NCBI GenBank assembly: GCA_017546025.1
Contig: JAFYYS010000019.1
Location: 1 to 64,000, forward strand
DNA length: 64,000 nucleotides
DNA from: Lachnospiraceae bacterium
GTDB taxonomy: Bacteria; Bacillota; Clostridia; Lachnospirales; Lachnospiraceae
Reading direction: 5' to 3'
Part shown: one piece after another, positions 40,975-49,778 of the stretch
How positions within the stretch are numbered: position 1 is the first letter of the stretch
Layout of the letters: every line of letters begins with the position of its first letter
Made by a program: the position numbers and the translations under genes
Notes under the pieces: model-generated
Databases searched by the model: none
What the model was told of the DNA's origin: nothing
What the model saw: the letters and a program-made list of their open reading frames with translations, nothing else

Positions 40975-43641
40975 ATGAAAGAATTAGCCAAGACCTACGA
41001 TCCCCGGGAGATTGAGGACAGTCTGTACCGGTTCTGGCAGGAGAAGAAGTTCTTCCATGCGGAAGTCCGGCCCGAAAAGAAGCCGTACACAATCGTGATT
41101 CCGCCGCCGAACATCACCGGACAGCTGCACATGGGTCATGCCCTCGACAACACGCTTCAGGACATCCTGATCCGTTTCAAGAGAATGCAGGGCTATGAAG
41201 CTTTGTGGCTTCCCGGCACCGACCACGCTTCGATTGCAACCGAGGCGAAGATTGTTGCCGCAATGGCTGAGGAAGGCCTGACAAAGGAAGATCTCGGCCG
41301 TGAGAAGTTCCTCGAGCGTGCGTGGGAGTGGAAGCGCCAGTACGGCGGCCGCATCGTATCGCAGCTGAAGAAGATGGGCTCCTCCTGTGACTGGGACCGT
41401 GAGCGCTTCACGATGGATGAGGGCTGCAACAAGGCCGTTAAAGAGGTTTTCGTAAACCTTTACAACAAGGGGCTGATCTACCGCGGAAACCGGATCGGCA
41501 ACTGGTGCCCGCACTGCCTGACTGCGATTTCCGACGCGGAGGTTAACTATGAGGATCAGGCAGGTCATTTCTGGCATCTGCGTTATCCCTACACCGACGG
41601 CAGCGGTTATATCGAGATGGCAACGACCCGTCCGGAGACGATGCTCGGCGATACTGCCGTTGCGGTAAATCCGAACGACGAGCGCTATAAGGACTGCGTA
41701 GGCAAGATGATCACGCTTCCGCTCGTAGGCCGTCAGATTCCGGTTATCGCCGACGATTACGTAGATATGGAATTCGGTACCGGCGTAGTTAAGATTACGC
41801 CCGCGCACGACCCGAACGACTATGAGGTAGGCCTTCGCCATAATCTCGAAGTAGTGAACGTTTTGACGCCCGACGCTAAGATTGTCGACGATTATCCGAA
41901 ATACGCCGGAATGGACCGCTACGAAGCGAGAGAGGCCATTGTAAAGGACCTTCAGGCATGCGGCGCTTTGACGAAGATTGAAGACTACAGCCACAACGTA
42001 GGAACGTGCTCCCGTTGTAACACGACGATTGAGCCCCGTGTTTCGATGCAGTGGTACGTTAAGATGGAACCCCTTGCCGGCCCGGCCGTTGAAGCCGTTA
42101 AGCAGGGCAAGACGAAGTTCGTTCCCGAGCACTTTGACAAGACCTATTATCACTGGCTTGAGAACATCCGCGACTGGTGCATCAGCCGTCAGCTCTGGTG
42201 GGGCCACCGGATTCCGGCGTTCTACTGCGACGACTGCGGCGAGATGGTTGTAACGAAGGACGATCAGGCAGTATGTCCGAAGTGCGGCAAGCCGATGCGT
42301 CAGGATCCCGATACGCTTGATACGTGGTTCAGCTCGGCACTCTGGCCGTTCTCGACGCTCGGCTGGCCCGAGAAGACGAAGGAGCTCGAGTACTTCTATC
42401 CGACGAGCACGCTTGTAACGGGTTACGATATCATTTTCTTCTGGGTAATCCGCATGATGTTCTCCGGTCTCGAGCATATGGGCGACGTTCCGTTCAAGAC
42501 CGTACTCATCCACGGACTCGTTCGCGACTCGCAGGGCCGCAAGATGAGCAAGTCCCTGGGAAATGGCATCGATCCCCTTGAAGTCATCGACAAGTACGGC
42601 GCAGACGCGCTCCGCTTCACGCTTGTAACCGGTAACGCACCCGGTAACGACATGCGCTTTTATTGGGAGCGTGTGGAGGCAAGCCGGAACTTTGCCAACA
42701 AAGTTTGGAACGCAAGCCGTTTCATCATGATGAACATGGAGCAGATGGGTGCCGACGGACAGGTGAAGGAAGTTCCCGCTTCCACACTGACCGACGCTGA
42801 CCGATGGATCCTTTCGAAGGTGAACGAGCTGACGAAGGCCGTTACCGAGAACATGGAGAACTTCGACCTCGGCATTGCCGTAGGCAAGATTTACGACTTC
42901 ATCTGGGAAGAGTTCTGTGACTGGTACATTGAGATGGTTAAGCCGAGACTGTACGGCGAGGACATGACCTCCAAGAAGGCCGCCATCTGGACGCTTCGCA
43001 CCGTTCTCACCACTTCCCTGAAGCTTCTGCATCCTTACATGCCGTTCATTACCGAGCAGGTTTACAGAACGCTGAAGGACGCCGAGGGCGAACTTAAGGA
43101 CGATACCTCCATCATGGTATCCGACTGGCCTGTATTCGACGAAGCCTATGATTTCCCGAAGGAAGAGGAAGCGGTAGAGCTCATTAAGACCGCCGTTACC
43201 GCAATGCGCGGACTCAGAAGCGACATGAACGTTCCGCCGTCAAGAAAGGCAAAGGTTTACGTTGTTTCCGAGCAGCAGCACGTACGCGACATCTTCGAGG
43301 GCAGTAAGCTCTTCTTCATGGCACTCGGCAGCGCTTCCGAGGTTCTGATTCAGAGCACGAAGGACGGCATCGATGCCGATGCGGTTTCCGTAGTGATTCC
43401 GAACACGACCGTTTACATGCCGTTCGCCGATCTGGTTGACATCGAGAAGGAAACCGAGCGTCTTACGAAGGAACTCGCAAGACTCGAGGGTGAGGTGAAG
43501 AGAAGCACCGGCATGCTTTCGAACGAGCGGTTCTTAAGCAAGGCTCCCGAGGCAAAGATTGCCGAGGAAAAGGACAAACTCGCCAAGTACGAAGCAATGC
43601 TTGCGCAGGTAAAGGAAAGACTTGCTCATCTTAAGAAGTGA
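40975..43641 (+). CDS. valS: Valine--tRNA ligase
   Basis: An 888-residue class I synthetase that charges tRNA-Val. It has the HIGH-type motif PPPNITGQLHMGHAL with HMGH at residues 52-55, KMSKS near residue 523 (GRKMSKSLGNGIDP), an inserted editing domain (ATTRPETMLGDTAVAVNP), a zinc-like cysteine pair region (TCSRCNTTIEPRVSMQW, YCDDCGEM, CPKCGKPM), the anticodon domain, and a C-terminal coiled coil of about 65 residues (VDIEKETERLTKELARLEGEV in outline). AAAGGAG precedes the ATG. Controlled by the T-box upstream. The extra CxxC knuckle is usual for Clostridia ValS. Confidence 0.98.
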   Translation: MKELAKTYDPREIEDSLYRFWQEKKFFHAEVRPEKKPYTIVIPPPNITGQLHMGHALDNTLQDILIRFKRMQGYEALWLPGTDHASIATEAKIVAAMAEEGLTKEDLGREKFLERAWEWKRQYGGRIVSQLKKMGSSCDWDRERFTMDEGCNKAVKEVFVNLYNKGLIYRGNRIGNWCPHCLTAISDAEVNYEDQAGHFWHLRYPYTDGSGYIEMATTRPETMLGDTAVAVNPNDERYKDCVGKMITLPLVGRQIPVIADDYVDMEFGTGVVKITPAHDPNDYEVGLRHNLEVVNVLTPDAKIVDDYPKYAGMDRYEAREAIVKDLQACGALTKIEDYSHNVGTCSRCNTTIEPRVSMQWYVKMEPLAGPAVEAVKQGKTKFVPEHFDKTYYHWLENIRDWCISRQLWWGHRIPAFYCDDCGEMVVTKDDQAVCPKCGKPMRQDPDTLDTWFSSALWPFSTLGWPEKTKELEYFYPTSTLVTGYDIIFFWVIRMMFSGLEHMGDVPFKTVLIHGLVRDSQGRKMSKSLGNGIDPLEVIDKYGADALRFTLVTGNAPGNDMRFYWERVEASRNFANKVWNASRFIMMNMEQMGADGQVKEVPASTLTDADRWILSKVNELTKAVTENMENFDLGIAVGKIYDFIWEEFCDWYIEMVKPRLYGEDMTSKKAAIWTLRTVLTTSLKLLHPYMPFITEQVYRTLKDAEGELKDDTSIMVSDWPVFDEAYDFPKEEEAVELIKTAVTAMRGLRSDMNVPPSRKAKVYVVSEQQHVRDIFEGSKLFFMALGSASEVLIQSTKDGIDADAVSVVIPNTTVYMPFADLVDIEKETERLTKELARLEGEVKRSTGMLSNERFLSKAPEAKIAEEKDKLAKYEAMLAQVKERLAHLKK

Positions 43642-43646
43642 TAAAG

Positions 43647-43701
43647 TACATGGTAAGGGGGTAGGCCCCCGGCTTGAAACACCATGTAGTGCTTGATTTT
43701 T
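43647..43701 (+). terminator. Branched structured terminator after valS
   Basis: TACATGGT (43647-43654) pairs with ACCATGTA (43681-43688), enclosing a hairpin GGGGG/CCCCC (43657-43661 with 43666-43670, loop TAGG). GCTTGATTTTTAA follows, a modest T tract. It is a likely valS terminator but more elaborate than the other terminators here. Confidence 0.55.
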
Positions 43702-43721
43702 AATGGCAGAATTGGTATCAT
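43693..43721 (+). promoter_or_regulatory. Promoter of the envelope operon
   Basis: TTGATT (43693-43698), 17-nt spacer, TATCAT (43716-43721). The promoter overlaps the left arm of the inverted repeat at 43702-43775. Confidence 0.5.
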
Positions 43722-43775
43722 ATATTCGTATACCCTTTTGATGGGGAATCGGATATGGACGCCGGTTCTGCCATT
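43702..43775 (+). repeat. Inverted repeat, 10-bp arms, spanning promoter and leader
   Basis: AATGGCAGAA (43702-43711) is the exact complement of TTCTGCCATT (43766-43775), with an inner GGTAT/ATACC pair (43714-43718 region with 43731-43735 region). TTTC follows the right arm. It may be a second terminator for valS, a looping operator, or a structured RNA. Confidence 0.5.
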
Positions 43776-43805
43776 TTTCATGTGACGATTGAAAAGAGGC
43801 TTTGT

Positions 43806-43946
43806 ATGATTAACTTTGAAGAAGAAATCGCAAAATACGGTCCCAGCATGGAAATCAGCCAGGCTGAGGAAGCGGTGCTTGCGAGCGAGATGACCGACAT
43901 CGGCGACATCATCGAGAAGATTTTGCAGGATAAGAAAGACAACTAA
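43806..43946 (+). CDS. Conserved-looking 46-residue acidic protein
   Basis: A 46-residue, acidic, helical protein starting INFEEEIAKYGPSMEI and containing EEAVLASEMTDIGDIIEKIL. Small proteins of this pattern are familiar from Lachnospiraceae, but I know no function or name. ATG at 43806 has AAAGAGG upstream at good spacing. It lies 12 nt before the zinc-ribbon/TPR gene, so it is probably the first gene of that operon. Confidence 0.6.
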   Translation: MINFEEEIAKYGPSMEISQAEEAVLASEMTDIGDIIEKILQDKKDN

Positions 43947-43958
43947 GGGGAGAACGGT

Positions 43959-45407
43959 ATGATTTGTCCGAAATGCGGCGCTAACATGACCCTCAAAAGA
44001 GGTGTCTGTGATAAGTGCGGTTATGACATCGAAGTCAACCAGCAGACCCGGAAGTATTCCTGCTATTATTATAACCAGGGACTTGCCAAAGCGAAGATCC
44101 GCGACCTTTCCGGCGCCATCGATATGCTGAGCCGTGCGGTAAAGGTCAACAAGAAGAACGTTGACGCAAGAAACCTTCTCGGGTTGATATATTTTGAAAT
44201 GGGTGAGGTGGGCCTTGCCGTCCGTGAATGGATTGTGAGCAAGAGCTTCCTTGAGGAGAACAATCCCGCCGACCGCTATCTCGACATGCTTCGCAGCAAT
44301 GCCGGGAAGACGGAACAGTATAACAACGCCCTCCGTAAATACAATGCGGCGGTTGAGCTTGCGGTGCAGGGAGGAGACGACCTCGCGCTGATCCAGCTCA
44401 AGAAGGCAGTGCAGCTGAACCCGAAGTATGTAAAGGCATGGCAGTTGCTTGCCCTCCTTTATATGAAGAACGGTGACAACGACCGTGCGAGACGGTGCCT
44501 GAAGCGCACGCTCTCGATTGATATTGCCAATACGACGTCCATCGGCTATCTGAAGGAGATCCGAAAGATCAAGCGGATGGGCAGACAGCTGCAGATTACG
44601 GTGGCCGAGCAGGAAGTCAGCCCCGATGCCGAGGAAATGAAAGGCGAAGTGAAGGGCGGCATCATTCCGTCGTTTAAGTACGCCGAGGATAAGCCGGATT
44701 ACCGGTCCTTCATCTGTTTATGCATCGGTTTGTTTGCCGGCATTCTCTTCGTATTTTTCTTAGTCATTCCGAGTGTCAAGACCGGCATGCGGGAGGAATT
44801 CAAAGAGAAGCAGCGGCAGTTCGGCGAACAGCAGTCCGGTTACCTGCAGGAGCTTGACGCGCTTGAGAAGACGAACGAATCGCTGCAGTCCAGACTGGAG
44901 ATGCAGGAGCTCGAACTCGAAGCGAAGAAGGACGAGCTTGAGAACGCAGCCGACAAGGCAGGCGGCATCAACGTCTTCCGTATGGTGGACTACTACCTGA
45001 AGCTGAAGAAGTCCGGCGACACGTCGAGAATGAACCTTTTCATTCTGCAGATGAGACTGCGTGCCATTTCCCAGCAGGAGATGTCCAACGCTTACGCGAA
45101 GTCCATCGTGGAGCGTGTTACGGCGGATTATCCGGATGTTTATAACGTAACAATGACCAGCGCCGAGCTTTTCGAGGAAGGCTCGAACCTGTTCCAGAAG
45201 GGGCGCTACGCAGATGCGCTCGAGTATTTCGTCGCGGCTTATGAAAAGTCGCCCGATAACGAAAAGAACCTGTACTTTTTGGCGAGAACGTATCAGCTGA
45301 CAGGCGACGACGTTCGCGCAAAACAATTCTATACTGAGTATATGGAGCGCTTCCCGGCCGGTACCTATTACTACCACGTTCAGGATTTGCTCAATCAGGT
45401 AAGCTAG
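43959..45407 (+). CDS. Zinc-ribbon, TPR, membrane and coiled-coil protein
   Basis: A 482-residue modular protein. Residues 1-25 are a zinc ribbon (CPKCGANM, CDKCGYD). Residues of about 35-210 are TPR hairpins (YNQGLAKAKIRDLSGAIDMLSRAV in outline; NPKYVKAWQLLALLYMKNGDNDRA in outline). A membrane helix near 250-270 (FICLCIGLFAGILFVFFLVIP) leads to an extracellular coiled coil of about 60 residues rich in Glu, Gln and Leu. Near 400-480 are two more TPR-like units (GSNLFQKGRYADALEYFVAAYEKSP in outline). TPR on both sides of the membrane suggests a transenvelope scaffold. AAGGGGAGA precedes the ATG. Function unknown. Confidence 0.8.
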   Translation: MICPKCGANMTLKRGVCDKCGYDIEVNQQTRKYSCYYYNQGLAKAKIRDLSGAIDMLSRAVKVNKKNVDARNLLGLIYFEMGEVGLAVREWIVSKSFLEENNPADRYLDMLRSNAGKTEQYNNALRKYNAAVELAVQGGDDLALIQLKKAVQLNPKYVKAWQLLALLYMKNGDNDRARRCLKRTLSIDIANTTSIGYLKEIRKIKRMGRQLQITVAEQEVSPDAEEMKGEVKGGIIPSFKYAEDKPDYRSFICLCIGLFAGILFVFFLVIPSVKTGMREEFKEKQRQFGEQQSGYLQELDALEKTNESLQSRLEMQELELEAKKDELENAADKAGGINVFRMVDYYLKLKKSGDTSRMNLFILQMRLRAISQQEMSNAYAKSIVERVTADYPDVYNVTMTSAELFEEGSNLFQKGRYADALEYFVAAYEKSPDNEKNLYFLARTYQLTGDDVRAKQFYTEYMERFPAGTYYYHVQDLLNQVS

Positions 45408-45428
45408 TAAGTCAGACCCGGGGGGAAT

Positions 45429-46535
45429 ATGAAAGAGTTCTTCAAAAAAATCAATTACAAACGCCTTTTGGCGCGGATTGGCATCGTGACAGGAGTTACG
45501 GTGCTTTTCCTGCTTATTGCGCTGTTCGCGGTTCTGTGCATCATCAATTACGGACCGAGCAAGCGCGCACACAAGGTTTTCGTCAAGTCCGTGCGTGAGA
45601 CGAGCGCCATCGGATTTCTGGCGGACTGGTTCACCACGAAAGCAGAGTTAGAGCAGATTCTGCAGGAAAATACCATCGAGGAGATTCAGGATACAACCGA
45701 TACCAACCTGATTCACATTCCGACGAAGGCGCCTGATCAGCCGGAAGGCAAGAAGGAGCCTGAGAAGATCATCCAGTATCTGGAGGACGGCGAAGAGAAG
45801 CTTGTGACCCGCGCGAGCGACGGTCACATCTACGACCGGCTTATTTCGGACGAAGACGGCATCATCATCTGTGAAGTGTCCGGTTCCACGTATTTCGGAC
45901 ATATGATGATTGTGACCGATCCGTCCCGTGTATTTGTCGGCGTCTGCAAGAGCGTCGGAAATCCGAACGGCAAGGGCGAAAAGGTTTCGCAGATCATCGA
46001 ACGGTACGGCGCGGTTGCCGGCACGAATGCAGGCGGCTTCGACGATCCCGGCGGACTCGGAACCGGAACGATTCCGCTCGGCTTCTGCTATTCCGAAGGC
46101 AGGCGCGTGCATGACGGAGGAGCAGGACTCCTCATCGGATTTGACAAAAACAACATTCTCGTGGTCGGCAACATGTCCACGCAGAAGGCCGATGAAATCG
46201 GAATCCGCGATGCAGTGACGTTCGGTCCGGCTTTGATTGTAAACGGCAAACCCGCGAACATTTCCGGCACAAGCGGCGGTCTGAACCCGAGAACCGCTAT
46301 CGGACAGCGCGAAGACGGCGCGGTGCTTCTTTTGTGCATCGACGGCCGCCAGGCCAACTCGCTCGGCGCAACCTATGCGGACCTGATTGAGATCTTCATC
46401 GATTTCAGTGCCGTAAATGCAGCCAATCTGGACGGAGGCAGCTCCGCTCTCATGATGTATAAGGGAAAGGACGTTTCCAGCCGCTCCAATCTGATCAGCG
46501 ACCGTTACCTTCCCACCACGATTCTGGTGAGGTGA
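45429..46535 (+). CDS. Phosphodiester glycosidase family protein (NAGPA domain)
   Basis: A 368-residue protein with an N-terminal membrane helix (IGIVTGVTVLFLLIALFAVL) and an extracellular NAGPA-type domain: TNAGGFDDPGGLGTG, IPLGFCYSEG, GPALIVNG, LNPRTAIGQREDGAVLLLCIDGR in outline, and AANLDGGSSALM near the C-terminus. The family includes the human 'uncovering enzyme' and bacterial proteins acting on envelope polysaccharide phosphodiesters. The substrate here is unknown, but teichoic-acid-like or exopolysaccharide modification is plausible. GGGGGAA precedes the ATG. It sits between two other membrane-anchored proteins in one operon. Confidence 0.9.
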   Translation: MKEFFKKINYKRLLARIGIVTGVTVLFLLIALFAVLCIINYGPSKRAHKVFVKSVRETSAIGFLADWFTTKAELEQILQENTIEEIQDTTDTNLIHIPTKAPDQPEGKKEPEKIIQYLEDGEEKLVTRASDGHIYDRLISDEDGIIICEVSGSTYFGHMMIVTDPSRVFVGVCKSVGNPNGKGEKVSQIIERYGAVAGTNAGGFDDPGGLGTGTIPLGFCYSEGRRVHDGGAGLLIGFDKNNILVVGNMSTQKADEIGIRDAVTFGPALIVNGKPANISGTSGGLNPRTAIGQREDGAVLLLCIDGRQANSLGATYADLIEIFIDFSAVNAANLDGGSSALMMYKGKDVSSRSNLISDRYLPTTILVR

Positions 46536-46539
46536 CGCG

Positions 46540-47520
46540 ATGAAATATAAGAAACCGAAAAAACAACACAGCCGTTTCTTTTACGGCATGATCATTTATA
46601 CGATTGTATTTGCGCTTGCGCTCCTTGTGGTAGGCGAACTGCTGTGGACCAGACTCGAGAACTACGAAATCACCGAGCAGCAGAAGGCCGAAGAGCAGCA
46701 GCGTAAGATTGCAAAGGCAGCGGAGGAAAGAAGACGCGCAGCACTTCTGACACCGTCCCCGACGCCGACCCCGACACCCGAGCCGATCATTCTGGAGACG
46801 GTCAAGATTGTACGCCCGAAGGGAATGGCCTGCTACATCGGCGGCAACCCCGAGGAGGGCGCAGTCTGGAACATCGAGGAGGATACGGAAACGTTCAAGA
46901 GCCTGACGGCGGTAACGAACGCGTATCCCGAATACGAAGGCGTTTTGGACGGAATGCTCCCGGAGCGTGAGAGCACGGTTGTGACCGTGGAAAAGGGTAC
47001 ACCAATCTCCTTTGCGGACTACGACGGCACGCCGCTCGAGGCGGAGGAAAGCGTTACCAGAATCGAGACCGAAGACGGCGAGATGCATACGGTACGGCTT
47101 CTGACGTGCCCGTATCACAGCATCGACGATGATAAGGATGAGCTGACGCAGATGGGCTTTGATTTCCTGACGCTGTTCTGCCTGTTCATATCCAATGACC
47201 GCAAGGCATGGGAGATGCAGTCGTATTTTCCGGCGAATTCCCAATATTTCAAGGTCATCGCTTCGCTCGACAACTCGTGGTTTAACATGCATTCCACGCC
47301 GCCCAAGTACACGAACCACACGGTTCGCAAGTATGTGCGGTACAACGACTCGCTTGTTTACATGGATCTCACGATGCACCAAAGCTTCGTCAGCTCGTGG
47401 AACGGACAGAAGTTCGATTCCGAAGTTGAGCACCCGCTCTGGTTCGTCAAGATCGGTGACAAATGGAAGGTGGCGTCCATCATCTTCGACGCCGGCGAAT
47501 TGAAGAAAACAATAGAGTAA
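46540..47520 (+). CDS. Membrane-anchored hypothetical protein
   Basis: A 326-residue protein: basic N-terminus, one membrane helix (MIIYTIVFALALLVVGELLW), a Glu/Gln/Lys-rich helix of about 35 residues, a Thr-Pro linker (TPSPTPTPTPEP), then an extracellular domain with strands such as VVTVEKGTPISF and WFVKIGDKWKVASI; the last part resembles NTF2/SnoaL-like folds (YVRYNDSLVYMDLTMHQSFVSSW in outline). I do not recognise the family. It starts 4 nt after the glycosidase stop, so it is co-translated with it. A terminator follows. Confidence 0.7.
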   Translation: MKYKKPKKQHSRFFYGMIIYTIVFALALLVVGELLWTRLENYEITEQQKAEEQQRKIAKAAEERRRAALLTPSPTPTPTPEPIILETVKIVRPKGMACYIGGNPEEGAVWNIEEDTETFKSLTAVTNAYPEYEGVLDGMLPERESTVVTVEKGTPISFADYDGTPLEAEESVTRIETEDGEMHTVRLLTCPYHSIDDDKDELTQMGFDFLTLFCLFISNDRKAWEMQSYFPANSQYFKVIASLDNSWFNMHSTPPKYTNHTVRKYVRYNDSLVYMDLTMHQSFVSSWNGQKFDSEVEHPLWFVKIGDKWKVASIIFDAGELKKTIE

Positions 47521-47522
47521 AG

Positions 47523-47552
47523 GAAAAACGGCACCCAATGGGTGCCGTTTCA
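47523..47552. terminator. Bidirectional terminator
   Basis: AAACGGCACCC (47526-47536) pairs with GGGTGCCGTTT (47540-47550) around AAT. The preceding A-rich stretch gives a good T tract on the minus strand for the 96-residue gene; on the plus strand only TTT follows. Confidence 0.88.
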
Positions 47553-47642
47553 TGGCTAAAGATTACTATTTTGACAAAATGAGGGTAATCGTTATATTTC
47601 GTAATATTGCTGTAATGCATCGGAACACATCAAAGTATGACC

Positions 47643-47933
47643 TTATTGGTATTTATTTGTGAAGTATTCGTAGAAGTCCATTTCTTCATCTTCTGTTGTC
47701 TCTCGATCTATAAAAGCAGAAAGCTCTTCTTTCATAGCTTCATAAATCTCTTTATAATTGTTATAATCACAAAAAGCGGTATGAACCATTGCGCCATATA
47801 CGCCGCAAGTTATGGCGTAATAACGAGGGCATTTTTCAAGCGTGATTCTGCATGATTTCTTATACTCTTCATCCTGGAGTATTATTCCATTTTCGCTGCC
47901 TTTTGCCCCCAAGGAATTGATTTGCTCCCACAT
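47643..47933 (-). CDS. Hypothetical 96-residue protein
   Basis: A 96-residue soluble protein with four cysteines spread along the chain (KKSCRITLEKCPRYYAITCGVYG, FCDYNN; quoted in outline) and an acidic C-terminus. The composition is AT-richer than the neighbours. AGGAGGG lies 10 nt before the ATG at 47933, supporting a real gene. I do not recognise the family. It is convergent with the envelope operon and shares its terminator; the 140 nt upstream hold the tRNA-Val terminator and no obvious consensus promoter. Confidence 0.65.
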   Translation of the reverse strand: MWEQINSLGAKGSENGIILQDEEYKKSCRITLEKCPRYYAITCGVYGAMVHTAFCDYNNYKEIYEAMKEELSAFIDRETTEDEEMDFYEYFTNKYQ

Positions 47934-48025
47934 TCTGACACACCCTCCTTTGCATTTTCAAATAAACAACCAGGTATTCCAAGGTATCAGTACTATTAAG
48001 CAATAGCAAAAATCAGACGAGATTA

Positions 48026-48065
48026 CAAGAAAAAGGATTGCTACCTTTGTTAAAATAGCAATCCT
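48026..48065 (-). terminator. Terminator of tRNA-Val
   Basis: On the minus strand AGGATTGCTA pairs perfectly with TAGCAATCCT (positions 48056-48065 and 48034-48043) and is followed by TTTTTCTTG. Confidence 0.85.
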
Positions 48066-48072
48066 ATTCTGT

Positions 48073-48146
48073 TGGAAGCAAGGGGGCTCGAACCCCTGAC
48101 CTTTCGCGTGTGAGGCGAACGCTCATCCCGGCTGAGCTATGCTTCC
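48073..48146 (-). tRNA. tRNA-Val, anticodon CAC
   Basis: The minus strand folds as a full cloverleaf of 74 nt: acceptor GGAAGCA/TGCTTCC, D arm GCTC/GAGC, anticodon stem TTCGC/GCGAA with loop CTCACAC (anticodon CAC, reads GTG), TPsiC arm AGGGG/CCCCT with loop TTCGAGC. The discriminator is A and no CCA is encoded. Confidence 0.95.
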
Positions 48147-48319
48147 CTGGCGTCAAGGAGGGGCCCACGAAGTGGGAGGATTCCTTCACGCGAAGCGCGC
48201 GCTTTCGCGAAGCGACTTAATTGCGCGCGCCTCCCGCATTCCGCTGCAAGAGTGCAACGATAACGGGAGAGATTTCATAAAACATTGTAATACTCCGGTT
48301 TTCTTTTTTCAACCCCTAC
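48147..48319 (-). other. GC-rich hairpin region upstream of tRNA-Val
   Basis: No gene is seen here. It contains the hairpin CCCAC-GAA-GTGGG (48164-48176), two copies of CGCGAAGCG (48189-48197, 48206-48214), a CGCGAA/TTCGCG stem, and two GCGCGCGC runs. No clear tRNA promoter was found. The MFS gene ends at its far side. Confidence 0.6.
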
Positions 48320-49627
48320 TTAATCCCCTGCATCAAAGTGCTCCAGCAGCGATTTCTTCCCTGCCGGTTTGATGTCTCCGTGCTTCACGAACTGCATGGT
48401 GATGAAGGCGAGAATCATGAAGAGCACCGCATACGGGAACAGCGTGCGGTAGCTGACGTACTCAAGCAGTGCACCCGAGGCAATCGGAGTGAACACCTGC
48501 GCCGCCATGGAAAATGTGTAGTAATACCCGGTAAACCGCCCGATGTCTTCCGGTTCGCACATGTCGACGACCATCGGGAGCGAGTTGACATTAATCGCAG
48601 CCCAGCCGAAGCCGATCAGGCCGAAGAAGATGGCAGCCGTGAAATGATACGAGGTGAAGAAGAACAGGCATCCGTAGCTGACTGCCATAATGACGACACC
48701 GCAGAGAATCATGACCTTACGGCCGGTGATGCCCGAAAGGATACCGATCGGAAGGTAGCTGACAACCGCAACGGCGGAGGCAATCAGAAGACAGTCCGCA
48801 TAGCCGCTGCCGATCTTCCATACCTCATTCGCATAACGCGAGAATGCGGTCGTGACGGCGTTGTAGGCGATGTACCAAAAAGCTACGGAAAGAAGAATCA
48901 TCACAAGGCTTAAGCGGATGTTCTTCGGAATCCGGTTGACCGTGCCCTTGGCATCCTTCGGAGGATTCTCGTCGGGTGTCGGGTCCATTGTGATGCCGGC
49001 CGCGCGGCATTCCGCCTCGACGTCCTTTTGAATCTTCGTTTCGTGAACCGTGAAAACGAGAACGAGAAGGCTTACAATCATGATGCCGCCGATGACGGCG
49101 AAAAGCGGAACATAGGACGGACGCGTCGTGGCGTCGCCGCCTAAGATCTTAATCATGACAAGCGCATAGATGAAGCCGACAGCACCCATCAGGTTGATGA
49201 CGGCGTTACCCTTACTGCGAAGCGGCGGAGGCGTCAGATCGGGCATCAGCGCAACGGCAGGAGAGCGGTAGAAGCTCATCGAAAGAAGCAGCATGAACAG
49301 AATGCCGATGAACAGATACAGTTTGCCGGGCTTGTCCGCTATGGTCAGAAGCATCAAAAAAGCAACGGAAAGAATCGTTCCGACATAGATGAACGGAGAC
49401 CGTTTGCCGAGTCTGGTGCTCGTCCGGTCGGACCAGACGCCGAACAGCGGAAGGAGGAATACGGCAAGCACATTGTCCGCTGCCATGATGACACCGGTCC
49501 AGGTTTCGCCGAGCGTGAAGGTGTACTTCAGAATCAACGGGATGACGCTGTCGTACATCTGCCAGAAGGCGGAAATCGCCAAAAAAGCGAAGCCCATCAG
49601 GATTGTTCTTTTGTAATTCAGTTTCAT
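48320..49627 (-). CDS. MFS transporter, sugar (SLC45/GPH-like) type
   Basis: A 435-residue transporter with about 12 helices. The loop between helices 2 and 3 reads FGVWSDRTSTRLGKRSPFIYVG, the sugar-transporter pattern (D-R-x(n)-G-R/K-R-x-P) of SLC45 and GPH carriers, and a similar DLTPPPLRSKGNAV occurs after helix 4. It probably imports an oligosaccharide with H+ or Na+. Start at 49627 has GGAGGTATTT upstream. No glycosidase lies beside it, although a GH94 phosphorylase is encoded 10 kb away on the same strand and could use its substrate; that link is speculative. Confidence 0.88.
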   Translation of the reverse strand: MKLNYKRTILMGFAFLAISAFWQMYDSVIPLILKYTFTLGETWTGVIMAADNVLAVFLLPLFGVWSDRTSTRLGKRSPFIYVGTILSVAFLMLLTIADKPGKLYLFIGILFMLLLSMSFYRSPAVALMPDLTPPPLRSKGNAVINLMGAVGFIYALVMIKILGGDATTRPSYVPLFAVIGGIMIVSLLVLVFTVHETKIQKDVEAECRAAGITMDPTPDENPPKDAKGTVNRIPKNIRLSLVMILLSVAFWYIAYNAVTTAFSRYANEVWKIGSGYADCLLIASAVAVVSYLPIGILSGITGRKVMILCGVVIMAVSYGCLFFFTSYHFTAAIFFGLIGFGWAAINVNSLPMVVDMCEPEDIGRFTGYYYTFSMAAQVFTPIASGALLEYVSYRTLFPYAVLFMILAFITMQFVKHGDIKPAGKKSLLEHFDAGD

Positions 49628-49714
49628 AAATACCTCCGCGGGGATTACGGAACTTTGATAATAAATTCAGTATATAATAAGACGAAGCAAAGGGGAAGAG
49701 GTTTTTCCCGCATC

Positions 49715-49743
49715 TTTACAAAAAAGCGTCTATTGGGTACAAT
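49715..49743 (+). promoter_or_regulatory. Promoter of the 212-residue membrane protein gene
   Basis: TTTACA (49715-49720), 17-nt spacer, TACAAT (49738-49743), 36 nt before the start codon. Confidence 0.6.
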
Positions 49744-49778
49744 GGGAGGGTAATCCGCTTCCGGAAAAGGAGAAACCT

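Noticed and set aside
40984..43032. 682-codon open frame opposite valS
   Set aside because: valS is certain from HMGH and KMSKS motifs and its T-box; the opposite frame is a shadow.
48034..48319. tRNA-Val as an integration (att) site
   Set aside because: No integrase, no duplicated tRNA 3' end and no phage-like genes on either side in the window.
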